Assembly: GCA_024195265.1 (NCBI GenBank)
Contig: JAJLRJ010000004.1
Coordinates: forward strand, 6,300,595-6,364,594
Length of the DNA: 64,000 nt
Origin: Dendrophyllia cribrosa
Taxonomy: Eukaryota > Cnidaria > Anthozoa > Scleractinia > Dendrophylliidae
Reading direction: 5' to 3'
Shown here: piece by piece, positions 49,577 to 63,600 of the stretch
Layout: the number at the start of each line of letters is the position of its first letter
How positions within the stretch are numbered: the first letter of the stretch is position 1
Program-made: the position numbers and the translations under genes
The notes under the pieces: generated by a model
Database searches by the model: none
Seen by the model: the letters and a program-made list of their open reading frames with translations, nothing else
What the model was told of the DNA's origin: nothing

Positions 49577-52500
49577 GCAATGATGAGCTAACCTGCCTGG
49601 CAGGGGCGTACCTGCCTGTAGGCCAAGTAAGCACTGGCTTACAAGTATTTAAAATTTAAATTTTGGCAAAACTCTTTATAGGCCCGAGGGTAATCGCACT
49701 GAGAAAATTTCAACAGGTCACAGTTTCTCAAGAGTGACAAGTGAAGTCCGTCGCAAAAGTCAGCAAAGAACTAGGGACAACTGGAATACTTTTTGAATAG
49801 CTGTTACATAATTTTTTTCAGATACGATAAAAATATAAAGTAAAATTTTACTTGTACCTTTCAAAAAAAAGTTATTTGCTAGTGCAGATGATTGTGCCCG
49901 CAATTTCAAAGTTCGAAAAAAAAAAACATGAACCTACAGCACTGTATAAAGCTGGCGTGCAGATTAAAACTTTAAAATATTGTTAAATGTAGCATGAAGG
50001 TTAAAATTTGTGATCAGCTACAAAATGAAAATGCGATGTCTTTCCGTATATTATGCTATGTTAACCTTTTCTTTTTTCAACTTGTGTTCCCTGGCTTACT
50101 GGTAAAAACTGGTAAAAACTGGCCTGGTGTATTTGACCTGGCATTTACATTTAGCTCCGATAAGGAAGAGGTGTTGATGAAAGATTTGAAATTGTTGAAG
50201 TGTATAAATTGACAGATTTTTTGCTTGATCAAATTAAGAAATTTTTTATATGGGTTTTCCTTCCCCGCGTTTGGGGAATCATGATCACTTCAGGGATAAA
50301 ATAAAGAGGAAATAGTGGAGTGCCAACATTCTGTTGAGGCTAAGGTTTTGTTATAGGCACAAAGGGGATGATGTATCTCCAGTAGTAGCCGACTGCCCCA
50401 ACCAAATTATTGTTGTGTTATGTTTTTCAATACCTCAATGATGTTTTTCTAGTGCGAGTTTGTACATGATTATAAGGCTTAGTTTGCATGCAGATAATAG
50501 TTGTACAATAATATTTCATTTATTCAAGTTACATGCGAGATTAGTTGGAAAGATTAATTATGTTTTGAGTAAAAGATGGTAATATAAAAATCATTCTTAA
50601 TGACAATTCCTCATCTAAAATGGATGCTTCAAGAATTACAAATTAAAAGAGTATATATATAGACTTGCATTTGTTATTTAATAGGAGCATAAGGTTGTGC
50701 ATGATTTCAGCTATTGTTTTTGTTACTGTTGCTCCTATAATTATATATTTTTTTCTGAAATAAATTTGGAAATTTGTCTGTGTTTGCATAGCCAGTTACT
50801 TAAAGCTGTGTTTTGGTGGGAAAATCCGAATCTGGATTCTTGAATCCAGAAATCCAGAATCTAAATCTGGATTTTTGAGATTCGTGATATGTTTTTTTTG
50901 GGGGAGGGGGGGATTTTTGTGTGCGGCGCGCTTCTTGAAACCCTTGCCCTATTTCAGACCAAAATATGTGATTTTTTTTTTAAAAAGTAACCCAAATTAC
51001 CTTCAACTGGGAGTTGTCTTGGTTTTAGCAGCTAGGCCGTTTGGTTCCAGGGACACCATTGACTAACATGACCAATACAAAATTTGGGAGTGCTTGAAAC
51101 ACAGGGATTCTCAAATGTCACGAAAAACAATGTTTTCGAAACTTTCCTACTTCTGTGACAGATAAACTTACGTGTGAGTTCGGTACACAATAAAAATCAT
51201 ACATGAAGTACTTATCGGTGACTATTGTGGCCAAGAAAGAAATTAGTTTGATTTTCTAGCTCATTTGATGCTTAAAATTCCTGATGTTCAAGGTGATTAG
51301 GATCTTGGGAAAGTATCTACAAAGCTAGACCTCAGCATCATTGAAGTTAAGTCCAAGGTAAGCCTGAGACTTTTTTAGAATCCTTACAGCAAACGCCAGC
51401 TAAATTCGATGAAGTTAAGTCATAAGTTTTTACGAATTGCCAACTAATAACATCTTTGGTTTTCAGTTCAACATCTCACCGGTGAGAACTTCGACTCATT
51501 GGCTTTGACAAAAACAAACCTGATTAAACTTCATCAAATTTAGCGGATATAAACCAAAACGCGATACCTTTCGGCGGCCATTTTCTGTGCCACAGAAATT
51601 CGATTCGGATCTTGTGTGGTTGAAGGAAAAAGCTCATCGATTTATCGGTCGATTCCGTCCCCCTTTTCGATTGTTTTGAAAGGATTTAGTGTTAGTTGTT
51701 GTAGTAATATTATAATGTAATCTATTTACTTTTTTCTTTTTCCCCCGCTTTGACCGCTTCTTTTAAAATATCCTGTACAGTCTTTTGACCGCTAGTTTTA
51801 TGGTGTCATTTCTATGGTAAATATTAAGAGTGCAGACCATGGAAAAATGCGGTCAATTTGCTTGCTCATAACGAGACTTTGTTACTACTTCAGTAAACAT
51901 TTTAGAATAAAAATGAGCGATATTCGACGACACCATGTCATTATCAAATGATAATTCAAATTATATACAAGATAGGTGGCGATATATATTTATATAGAGA
52001 GATAAATGTGTGGAAATACAAATAGAATAAACTTAGGCGTGAAAACAGAAACAAAACGACAGAAAATAAATGCATAATTAGGTGAAAAGTTTCGCTGGAA
52101 TGGAGTCCGTGGCATTTGAGTGTTAAAAGTCGGTTTCTTTTTCTTTATGAGAAGCATCTCATAAACGAGGCACTCAAATTTTCCGCGACATTTCTTTAAG
52201 ATTTCAAATTGTTCCTGGAGTTCGGTTGGCTTTTCATTGTGTTTTTTCTCCTCGCTCATTTTTATTTTAAAATTTGCTTTCTACAATAACAAACTTGGAC
52301 AACAGCGAGTGAACAAGTTTGGAGGAATCATTTTAGAAAATTAAGATAAACAACCTAACACTCAAAAGACTGCTGCAAAAATTTTTGCATGGGGAATAAT
52401 TAATAGATGAATTATGCAATGAAAAAGGCAGCAAAAATTCTCTTTAGCTTTTAATAATCATCACAAGAATCATTAAGCTTAAATGTTAACACAGCACAAC

Positions 52501-53239
52501 AAAATGCTGTCATTCGGCCAATTTTAGAGAATCCCAGTCGGCAATAATCCCAAAATGCAGCACAATCTTACAGAAAGTCAAATAAAATTTTAATAAGCAC
52601 AGTCTACATTGCTAACCTTTATTCAATCTGAAGTGTCTTAATTTGAATAATCAGATGAATCTTTGCAACATTGTTGTTTTTGGCTTATAGTTCTTTTGCG
52701 CTGGTGTCAACTTACTTATCTGGCAATGGACTGATTCCACCATTCAAGAATTTGCAGTCTTTGCAAATGCCCTAGGGTGCCCAAGGGCCGACCCCCCAGT
52801 ATGGCTGCTGATACCCGCATTGCTTATGGCTGAAAAAAAAAACTTTTCCCTTGATCGGATTGAAAAATGGTTTGGTTAGGTATCTAAGTACATTATTTCC
52901 TTCCGAAAAAAAGGCACAAAAATGAAATTTAAAAATTTGATTGAACTAGCCTGCAGTGCAGTGCAGTGCAGTGCAGGCGGTTTGTTTTGTTTATATCGCA
53001 TGTGTTTAGCCGCCACTTGGATTTGCAAAACAGGGAGAATTGGGACAAGTGAAAGAGGGCAGGGAGGGGGAAAAAACATGCCTTTCTGCCTGACTCCTTC
53101 TCCCTTCTCCATTCTTTTGCTCTTGCCCCAAGCCTCCTATGTTTTTCTAATCCATGATGACGGTTTTTATCTGCTTTCCAGCCCCACAATTTTAATGCCT
53201 GGAATAGGCTAGGGACCTTGACCAAGCAGTCAGTAATAT
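49577..53239. other. No gene seen
   Basis: 3.7 kb of AT-rich sequence without a supported gene. A short GAATCTGGATT/AATCCAGA cluster lies at 50826-50885, and a five-fold TGCAG/TGCAG run at about 52950-52976. Confidence 0.4.
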
Positions 53240-53535
53240 TATAATATGACCGTATGGCCCAGCTGATGCAATCCTACAGAAAATATAATCGCAAGGTGAT
53301 GTGAGCGAGGCCGGACGGGTTGAAGTGAGCCGGTCAGGAAAAAGCCGTCCGGCCCCGCTCAAGTTCAACCGACCTCAAACTCCGCGACTATTCTTGTATT
53401 TTCTAGTCATATTATAAAATACTTATTGACTGAGTTAGGTCGGGCCGGACAGGAAAATATTTGGCTCTCGGTCATGGCACACGGACCTCGATCACTGTGC
53501 TCGGTCCATACGCCATGACCTCGAACCAAATATAT

Positions 53536-53570
<35 letters not shown>

Positions 53571-53585
53571 GCATAATATTATAGT
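53240..53585. mobile_element. Two adjacent foldback elements
   Basis: 53404-53585 is a long hairpin: CTTATTGACTGAG, GGGCCGGAC, GGAAAATAT and GGTCATGGC with their inverses (GTCCGGCCC, CTCAGTCAATAAG). 53270-53406 is a second, with GAGCGAGGCCGGACGG/CCGTCCGGCCCCGCTC and GAAAATATAATCGC/GCGACTATTCTTGTATTTTC. Both are GC-rich islands in AT-rich DNA and are non-coding. Confidence 0.75.
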
Positions 53586-53639
53586 ACATTTTACAAGTTC
53601 ATGTCCAGGAACCAGAGACAAGTGGCTTTCCCTTCTCTC

Positions 53640-54659
53640 TTAACCCATTCACACCTGAGGATTTTTACGTTTTTGAGTGATTTTCTGCATACACACGCCC
53701 CATAGGATTTCGTGACTGCATATTTGGAGTTACCATTGAAAGTGCTGCTGTTCTAAAACACTGAAGGCTCGAGTTTACTGGAAACGTCATTGTGACGATC
53801 TCATTTTGCTTGCTTGATTTGCAATAAAGGGTCCAATATGAATTATCTACGATTTTTGGTAAGTTCACAGCCATTTTTCATCTTTAGTAGCTGCCTGGTG
53901 AGCATCATTAAGCTTGGAGGTAGTTTAGAGTCCACTTCTCAATGAAGCGAGTTAGTTGTTGTACTTCGTTTGCGAATTTGGCTCGTTGCTCGTTGAACTG
54001 GAAAAAATGGCCGCCTGGAAACGAAGCAGCTTTGGGACTCGACTCTGGATGAATTTCTCGACCTACTGCGGCATATTTTGGAAGTTGCGACCACAGGAGA
54101 ACACAACAAGCGCGAAATTTCGGCGGTGGGTCGGAGTGGCTGTGGACTTAGTATAAATATGAAATGTGTGCGGAAAGAAACAAACGCTGTCAAAATTCTT
54201 GGCCATTTCCCAGCATGCAGTGCGGTGGTGATATTGAAAATTGAGGCAAGGTCAGTATGCATTAGAACGAGAGGCTAGAGCTCGGCCCGAGCAACGAATA
54301 AGAGCAAAAAAATTCACTGCTAAGCTAGGACTAGGACTGAATTTTGCTGTGAATGTTGATTTTTGGGTTTGCCATGATGATTTGAATAAAAAAAACTAAA
54401 GGCAAAAACGTGATTTTTGTTGTTTTTCTATGACGTTAAAAACGGTAATTTTTGTTATTGTCCAAATTCAAACGCTGATATTCTGCAAAAATCGCTGACT
54501 TTTTTGTGTTTATTGGGTATCTCAATTTGAAAGACTTTCTAGTCAATGCTCACAACTGCTAGTTAAGGCAATGTTCGCACGATTGAGAAAGTTACAATTT
54601 TTTAAAGCAGTGGAGTCTTGTACGGGCGGTTACGGGCGGTTCAGGTGTCAATGGGTTAA
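53640..54659. mobile_element. 1.02-kb TIR element forming two thirds of each satellite unit (first copy)
   Basis: The left end TTAACCCATTCACACCTGA and the right end TCAGGTGTCAATGGGTTAA are inverted, 18 of 19 matching. The same element begins every 1520-bp unit. The left array edge coincides with its left end. No transposase is present. It shares ends and a CATAGGATTTC core with the intron copy at 38980-39211. Confidence 0.8.
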
Positions 54660-57600
54660 TCAAAAAATCTATTTTTCTTACAGTTGATAGTTTTGGCTCT
54701 TAAACCAGTCAAACAAAAAACCCTTAAGACTAGGAACATGTCATCACTATTTAATTTGAAAACAGGCATATGCATCAAGATCTGGGGGGGAGGGTACTAG
54801 TTGCTGGCCCACATTTTGTGCAAAGGTGAAAGTTGCATGAAAGTCAACTTCAAGGGGTGGTGATTTTCAAAACTAGACATAAGAGGTGGAGTTAGAACAG
54901 CTGGTGACAGTCAGTAGTCGAGGGTCAGTTCATCTTGGGTGATCAAGTTTGATACTATTGCCTATCACGTGACCTGGCCAACCCCAAACCTGGGACCTAA
55001 CCCTAAGTTAGGCCTGGCCCTGAGCCAAGTTACACCTTACCCTAGAAATTGTTCAAACCCTAGAATCTTAACACTAACCCTAGATTTGAACTATCCCTAA
55101 CCCTAACTTTCGCCAGGGGGTGTCAAAAGCCCTGGTCACGTGACCTTTATTTTTCTTCATTAACCCATTCACACCTGAGGATTTTTACGTTTTTGAGTGA
55201 TTTTCTGCATACACACGCCCCATAGGATTTCGTGACTGCATATTTGGAGTTACCATTGAAAGTGCTGCTGTTCTAAAACACTGAAGGCTCGAGTTTACTG
55301 GAAACGTCATTGTGACGATCTCATTTTGCTTGCTTGATTTGCAATAAAGGGTCCAATATGAATTATCTACGATTTTTGGTAAGTTCACAGCCATTTTTCA
55401 TCTTTAGTAGCTGCCTGGTGAGCATCATTAAGCTTGGAGGTAGTTTAGAGTCCACTTCTCAATGAAGCGAGTTAGTTGTTGTACTTCGTTTGCGAATTTG
55501 GCTCGTTGCTCGTTGAACTGGAAAAAATGGCCGCCTGGAAACGAAGCAGCTTTGGGACTCGACTCTGGATGAATTTCTCGACCTACTGCGGCATATTTTG
55601 GAAGTTGCGACCACAGGAGAACACAACAAGCGCGAAATTTCGGCGGTGGGTCGGAGTGGCTGTGGACTTAGTATAAATATGAAATGTGTGCGGAAAGAAA
55701 CAAACGCTGTCAAAATTCTTGGCCATTTCCCAGCATGCAGTGCGGTGGTGATATTGAAAATTGAGGCAAGGTCAGTATGCATTAGAACGAGAGGCTAGAG
55801 CTCGGCCCGAGCAACGAATAAGAGCAAAAAAATTCACTGCTAAGCTAGGACTAGGACTGAATTTTGCTGTGAATGTTGATTTTTGGGTTTGCCATGATGA
55901 TTTGAATAAAAAAAACTAAAGGCAAAAACGTGATTTTTGTTGTTTTTCTATGACGTTAAAAACGGTAATTTTTGTTATTGTCCAAATTCAAACGCTGATA
56001 TTCTGCAAAAATCGCTGACTTTTTTGTGTTTATTGGGTATCTCAATTTGAAAGACTTTCTAGTCAATGCTCACAACTGCTAGTTAAGGCAATGTTCGCAC
56101 GATTGAGAAAGTTACAATTTTTTAAAGCAGTGGAGTCTTGTACGGGCGGTTACGGGCGGTTCAGGTGTCAATGGGTTAATCAAAAAATCTATTTTTCTTA
56201 CAGTTGATAGTTTTGGCTCTTAAACCAGTCAAACAAAAAACCCTTAAGACTAGGAACATGTCATCACTATTTAATTTGAAAACAGGCATATGCATCAAGA
56301 TCTGGGGGGGAGGGTACTAGTTGCTGGCCCACATTTTGTGCAAAGGTGAAAGTTGCATGAAAGTCAACTTCAAGGGGTGGTGATTTTCAAAACTAGACAT
56401 AAGAGGTGGAGTTAGAACAGCTGGTGACAGTCAGTAGTCGAGGGTCAGTTCATCTTGGGTGATCAAGTTTGATACTATTGCCTATCACGTGACCTGGCCA
56501 ACCCCAAACCTGGGACCTAACCCTAAGTTAGGCCTGGCCCTGAGCCAAGTTACACCTTACCCTAGAAATTGTTCAAACCCTAGAATCTTAACACTAACCC
56601 TAGATTTGAACTATCCCTAACCCTAACTTTCGCCAGGGGGTGTCAAAAGCCCTGGTCACGTGACCTTTATTTTTCTTCATTAACCCATTCACACCTGAGG
56701 ATTTTTACGTTTTTGAGTGATTTTCTGCATACACACGCCCCATAGGATTTCGTGACTGCATATTTGGAGTTACCATTGAAAGTGCTGCTGTTCTAAAACA
56801 CTGAAGGCTCGAGTTTACTGGAAACGTCATTGTGACGATCTCATTTTGCTCGCTTGATTTGCAATAAAGGGTCCAATATGAATTATCTACGATTTTTGGT
56901 AAGTTCACAGCCATTTTTCATCTTTAGTAGCTGCCTGGTGAGCATCATTAAGCTTGGAGGTAGTTTAGAGTCCACTTCTCAATGAAGCGAGTTAGTTGTT
57001 GTACTTCGTTTGCGAATTTGGCTCGTTGCTCGTTGAACTGGAAAAAATGGCCGCCTGGAAACGAAGCAGCTTTGGGACTCGACTCTGGATGAATTTCTCG
57101 ACCTACTGCGGCATATTTTGGAAGTTGCGACCACAGGAGAACACAACAAGCGCGAAATTTCGGCGGTGGGTCGGAGTGGCTGTGGACTTAGTATAAATAT
57201 GAAATGTGTGCGGAAAGAAACAAACGCTGTCAAAATTCTTGGCCATTTCCCAGCATGCAGTGCGGTGGTGATATTGAAAATTGAGGCAAGGTCAGTATGC
57301 ATTAGAACGAGAGGCTAGAGCTCGGCCCGAGCAACGAATAAGAGCAAAAAAATTCACTGCTAAGCTAGGACTAGGACTGAATTTTGCTGTGAATGTTGAT
57401 TTTTGGGTTTGCCATGATGATTTGAATAAAAAAAACTAAAGGCAAAAACGTGATTTTTGTTGTTTTTCTATGACGTTAAAAACGGTAATTTTTGTTATTG
57501 TCCAAATTCAAACGCTGATATTCTGCAAAAATCGCTGACTTTTTTGTGTTTATTGGGTATCTCAATTTGAAAGACTTTCTAGTCAATGCTCACAACTGCT

Positions 57601-60600
57601 AGTTAAGGCAATGTTCGCACGATTGAGAAAGTTACAATTTTTTAAAGCAGTGGAGTCTTGTACGGGCGGTTACGGGCGGTTCAGGTGTCAATGGGTTAAT
57701 CAAAAAATCTATTTTTCTTACAGTTGATAGTTTTGGCTCTTAAACCAGTCAAACAAAAAACCCTTAAGACTAGGAACATGTCATCACTATTTAATTTGAA
57801 AACAGGCATATGCATCAAGATCTGGGGGGGAGGGTACTAGTTGCTGGCCCACATTTTGTGCAAAGGTGAAAGTTGCATGAAAGTCAACTTCAAGGGGTGG
57901 TGATTTTCAAAACTAGACATAAGAGGTGGAGTTAGAACAGCTGGTGACAGTCAGTAGTCGAGGGTCAGTTCATCTTGGGTGATCAAGTTTGATACTATTG
58001 CCTATCACGTGACCTGGCCAACCCCAAACCTGGGACCTAACCCTAAGTTAGGCCTGGCCCTGAGCCAAGTTACACCTTACCCTAGAAATTGTTCAAACCC
58101 TAGAATCTTAACACTAACCCTAGATTTGAACTATCCCTAACCCTAACTTTCGCCAGGGGGTGTCAAAAGCCCTGGTCACGTGACCTTTATTTTTCTTCAT
58201 TAACCCATTCACACCTGAGGATTTTTACGTTTTTGAGTGATTTTCTGCATACACACGCCCCATAGGATTTCGTGACTGCATATTTGGAGTTACCATTGAA
58301 AGTGCTGCTGTTCTAAAACACTGAAGGCTCGAGTTTACTGGAAACGTCATTGTGACGATCTCATTTTGCTCGCTTGATTTGCAATAAAGGGTCCAATATG
58401 AATTATCTACGATTTTTGGTAAGTTCACAGCCATTTTTCATCTTTAGTAGCTGCCTGGTGAGCATCATTAAGCTTGGAGGTAGTTTAGAGTCCACTTCTC
58501 AATGAAGCGAGTTAGTTGTTGTACTTCGTTTGCGAATTTGGCTCGTTGCTCGTTGAACTGGAAAAAATGGCCGCCTGGAAACGAAGCAGCTTTGGGACTC
58601 GACTCTGGATGAATTTCTCGACCTACTGCGGCATATTTTGGAAGTTGCGACCACAGGAGAACACAACAAGCGCGAAATTTCGGCGGTGGGTCGGAGTGGC
58701 TGTGGACTTAGTATAAATATGAAATGTGTGCGGAAAGAAACAAACGCTGTCAAAATTCTTGGCCATTTCCCAGCATGCAGTGCGGTGGTGATATTGAAAA
58801 TTGAGGCAAGGTCAGTATGCATTAGAACGAGAGGCTAGAGCTCGGCCCGAGCAACGAATAAGAGCAAAAAAATTCACTGCTAAGCTAGGACTAGGACTGA
58901 ATTTTGCTGTGAATGTTGATTTTTGGGTTTGCCATGATGATTTGAATAAAAAAAACTAAAGGCAAAAACGTGATTTTTGTTGTTTTTCTATGACGTTAAA
59001 AACGGTAATTTTTGTTATTGTCCAAATTCAAACGCTGATATTCTGCAAAAATCGCTGACTTTTTTGTGTTTATTGGGTATCTCAATTTGAAAGACTTTCT
59101 AGTCAATGCTCACAACTGCTAGTTAAGGCAATGTTCGCACGATTGAGAAAGTTACAATTTTTTAAAGCAGTGGAGTCTTGTACGGGCGGTTACGGGCGGT
59201 TCAGGTGTCAATGGGTTAATCAAAAAATCTATTTTTCTTACAGTTGATAGTTTTGGCTCTTAAACCAGTCAAACAAAAAACCCTTAAGACTAGGAACATG
59301 TCATCACTATTTAATTTGAAAACAGGCATATGCATCAAGATCTGGGGGGGAGGGTACTAGTTGCTGGCCCACATTTTGTGCAAAGGTGAAAGTTGCATGA
59401 AAGTCAACTTCAAGGGGTGGTGATTTTCAAAACTAGACATAAGAGGTGGAGTTAGAACAGCTGGTGACAGTCAGTAGTCGAGGGTCAGTTCATCTTGGGT
59501 GATCAAGTTTGATACTATTGCCTATCACGTGACCTGGCCAACCCCAAACCTGGGACCTAACCCTAAGTTAGGCCTGGCCCTGAGCCAAGTTACACCTTAC
59601 CCTAGAAATTGTTCAAACCCTAGAATCTTAACACTAACCCTAGATTTGAACTATCCCTAACCCTAACTTTCGCCAGGGGGTGTCAAAAGCCCTGGTCACG
59701 TGACCTTTATTTTTCTTCATTAACCCATTCACACCTGAGGATTTTTACGTTTTTGAGTGATTTTCTGCATACACACGCCCCATAGGATTTCGTGACTGCA
59801 TATTTGGAGTTACCATTGAAAGTGCTGCTGTTCTAAAACACTGAAGGCTCGAGTTTACTGGAAACGTCATTGTGACGATCTCATTTTGCTCGCTTGATTT
59901 GCAATAAAGGGTCCAATATGAATTATCTACGATTTTTGGTAAGTTCACAGCCATTTTTCATCTTTAGTAGCTGCCTGGTGAGCATCATTAAGCTTGGAGG
60001 TAGTTTAGAGTCCACTTCTCAATGAAGCGAGTTAGTTGTTGTACTTCGTTTGCGAATTTGGCTCGTTGCTCGTTGAACTGGAAAAAATGGCCGCCTGGAA
60101 ACGAAGCAGCTTTGGGACTCGACTCTGGATGAATTTCTCGACCTACTGCGGCATATTTTGGAAGTTGCGACCACAGGAGAACACAACAAGCGCGAAATTT
60201 CGGCGGTGGGTCGGAGTGGCTGTGGACTTAGTATAAATATGAAATGTGTGCGGAAAGAAACAAACGCTGTCAAAATTCTTGGCCATTTCCCAGCATGCAG
60301 TGCGGTGGTGATATTGAAAATTGAGGCAAGGTCAGTATGCATTAGAACGAGAGGCTAGAGCTCGGCCCGAGCAACGAATAAGAGCAAAAAAATTCACTGC
60401 TAAGCTAGGACTAGGACTGAATTTTGCTGTGAATGTTGATTTTTGGGTTTGCCATGATGATTTGAATAAAAAAAACTAAAGGCAAAAACGTGATTTTTGT
60501 TGTTTTTCTATGACGTTAAAAACGGTAATTTTTGTTATTGTCCAAATTCAAACGCTGATATTCTGCAAAAATCGCTGACTTTTTTGTGTTTATTGGGTAT

Positions 60601-63600
60601 CTCAATTTGAAAGACTTTCTAGTCAATGCTCACAACTGCTAGTTAAGGCAATGTTCGCACGATTGAGAAAGTTACAATTTTTTAAAGCAGTGGAGTCTTG
60701 TACGGGCGGTTACGGGCGGTTCAGGTGTCAATGGGTTAATCAAAAAATCTATTTTTCTTACAGTTGATAGTTTTGGCTCTTAAACCAGTCAAACAAAAAA
60801 CCCTTAAGACTAGGAACATGTCATCACTATTTAATTTGAAAACAGGCATATGCATCAAGATCTGGGGGGGAGGGTACTAGTTGCTGGCCCACATTTTGTG
60901 CAAAGGTGAAAGTTGCATGAAAGTCAACTTCAAGGGGTGGTGATTTTCAAAACTAGACATAAGAGGTGGAGTTAGAACAGCTGGTGACAGTCAGTAGTCG
61001 AGGGTCAGTTCATCTTGGGTGATCAAGTTTGATACTATTGCCTATCACGTGACCTGGCCAACCCCAAACCTGGGACCTAACCCTAAGTTAGGCCTGGCCC
61101 TGAGCCAAGTTACACCTTACCCTAGAAATTGTTCAAACCCTAGAATCTTAACACTAACCCTAGATTTGAACTATTCCTAACCCTAACTTTCGCCAGGGGG
61201 TGTCAAAAGCCCTGGTCACGTGACCTTTATTTTTCTTCATTAACCCATTCACACCTGAGGATTTTTACGTTTTTGAGTGATTTTCTGCATACACACGCCC
61301 CATAGGATTTCGTGACTGCATATTTGGAGTTACCATTGAAAGTGCTGCTGTTCTAAAACACTGAAGGCTCGAGTTTACTGGAAACGTCATTGTGACGATC
61401 TCATTTTGCTCGCTTGATTTGCAATAAAGGGTCCAATATGAATTATCTACGATTTTTGGTAAGTTCACAGCCATTTTTCATCTTTAGTAGCTGCCTGGTG
61501 AGCATCATTAAGCTTGGAGGTAGTTTAGAGTCCACTTCTCAATGAAGCGAGTTAGTTGTTGTACTTCGTTTGCGAATTTGGCTCGTTGCTCGTTGAACTG
61601 GAAAAAATGGCCGCCTGGAAACGAAGCAGCTTTGGGACTCGACTCTGGATGAATTTCTCGACCTACTGCGGCATATTTTGGAAGTTGCGACCACAGGAGA
61701 ACACAACAAGCGCGAAATTTCGGCGGTGGGTCGGAGTGGCTGTGGACTTAGTATAAATATGAAATGTGTGCGGAAAGAAACAAACGCTGTCAAAATTCTT
61801 GGCCATTTCCCAGCATGCAGTGCGGTGGTGATATTGAAAATTGAGGCAAGGTCAGTATGCATTAGAACGAGAGGCTAGAGCTCGGCCCGAGCAACGAATA
61901 AGAGCAAAAAAATTCACTGCTAAGCTAGGACTAGGACTGAATTTTGCTGTGAATGTTGATTTTTGGGTTTGCCATGATGATTTGAATAAAAAAAACTAAA
62001 GGCAAAAACGTGATTTTTGTTGTTTTTCTATGACGTTAAAAACGGTAATTTTTGTTATTGTCCAAATTCAAACGCTGATATTCTGCAAAAATCGCTGACT
62101 TTTTTGTGTTTATTGGGTATCTCAATTTGAAAGACTTTCTAGTCAATGCTCACAACTGCTAGTTAAGGCAATGTTCGCACGATTGAGAAAGTTACAATTT
62201 TTTAAAGCAGTGGAGTCTTGTACGGGCGGTTACGGGCGGTTCAGGTGTCAATGGGTTAATCAAAAAATCTATTTTTCTTACAGTTGATAGTTTTGGCTCT
62301 TAAACCAGTCAAACAAAAAACCCTTAAGACTAGGAACATGTCATCACTATTTAATTTGAAAACAGGCATATGCATCAAGATCTGGGGGGGAGGGTACTAG
62401 TTGCTGGCCCACATTTTGTGCAAAGGTGAAAGTTGCATGAAAGTCAACTTCAAGGGGTGGTGATTTTCAAAACTAGACATAAGAGGTGGAGTTAGAACAG
62501 CTGGTGACAGTCAGTAGTCGAGGGTCAGTTCATCTTGGGTGATCAAGTTTGATACTATTGCCTATCACGTGACCTGGCCAACCCCAAACCTGGGACCTAA
62601 CCCTAAGTTAGGCCTGGCCCTGAGCCAAGTTACACCTTACCCTAGAAATTGTTCAAACCCTAGAATCTTAACACTAACCCTAGATTTGAACTATCCCTAA
62701 CCCTAACTTTCGCCAGGGGGTGTCAAAAGCCCTGGTCACGTGACCTTTATTTTTCTTCATTAACCCATTCACACCTGAGGATTTTTACGTTTTTGAGTGA
62801 TTTTCTGCATACACACGCCCCATAGGATTTCGTGACTGCATATTTGGAGTTACCATTGAAAGTGCTGCTGTTCTAAAACACTGAAGGCTCGAGTTTACTG
62901 GAAACGTCATTGTGACGATCTCATTTTGCTTGCTTGATTTGCAATAAAGGGTCCAATATGAATTATCTACGATTTTTGGTAAGTTCACAGCCATTTTTCA
63001 TCTTTAGTAGCTGCCTGGTGAGCATCATTAAGCTTGGAGGTAGTTTAGAGTCCACTTCTCAATGAAGCGAGTTAGTTGTTGTACTTCGTTTGCGAATTTG
63101 GCTCGTTGCTCGTTGAACTGGAAAAAATGGCCGCCTGGAAACGAAGCAGCTTTGGGACTCGACTCTGGATGAATTTCTCGACCTACTGCGGCATATTTTG
63201 GAAGTTGCGACCACAGGAGAACACAACAAGCGCGAAATTTCGGCGGTGGGTCGGAGTGGCTGTGGACTTAGTATAAATATGAAATGTGTGCGGAAAGAAA
63301 CAAACGCTGTCAAAATTCTTGGCCATTTCCCAGCATGCAGTGCGGTGGTGATATTGAAAATTGAGGCAAGGTCAGTATGCATTAGAACGAGAGGCTAGAG
63401 CTCGGCCCGAGCAACGAATAAGAGCAAAAAAATTCACTGCTAAGCTAGGACTAGGACTGAATTTTGCTGTGAATGTTGATTTTTGGGTTTGCCATGATGA
63501 TTTGAATAAAAAAAACTAAAGGCAAAAACGTGATTTTTGTTGTTTTTCTATGACGTTAAAAACGGTAATTTTTGTTATTGTCCAAATTCAAACGCTGATA

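Noticed and set aside
53665..63398. Recurrent 66-107-codon open frames in the 1520-bp units
   Set aside because: They overlap on both strands, have no recognised domain, and recur only because the DNA unit is repeated without selection-like differences.
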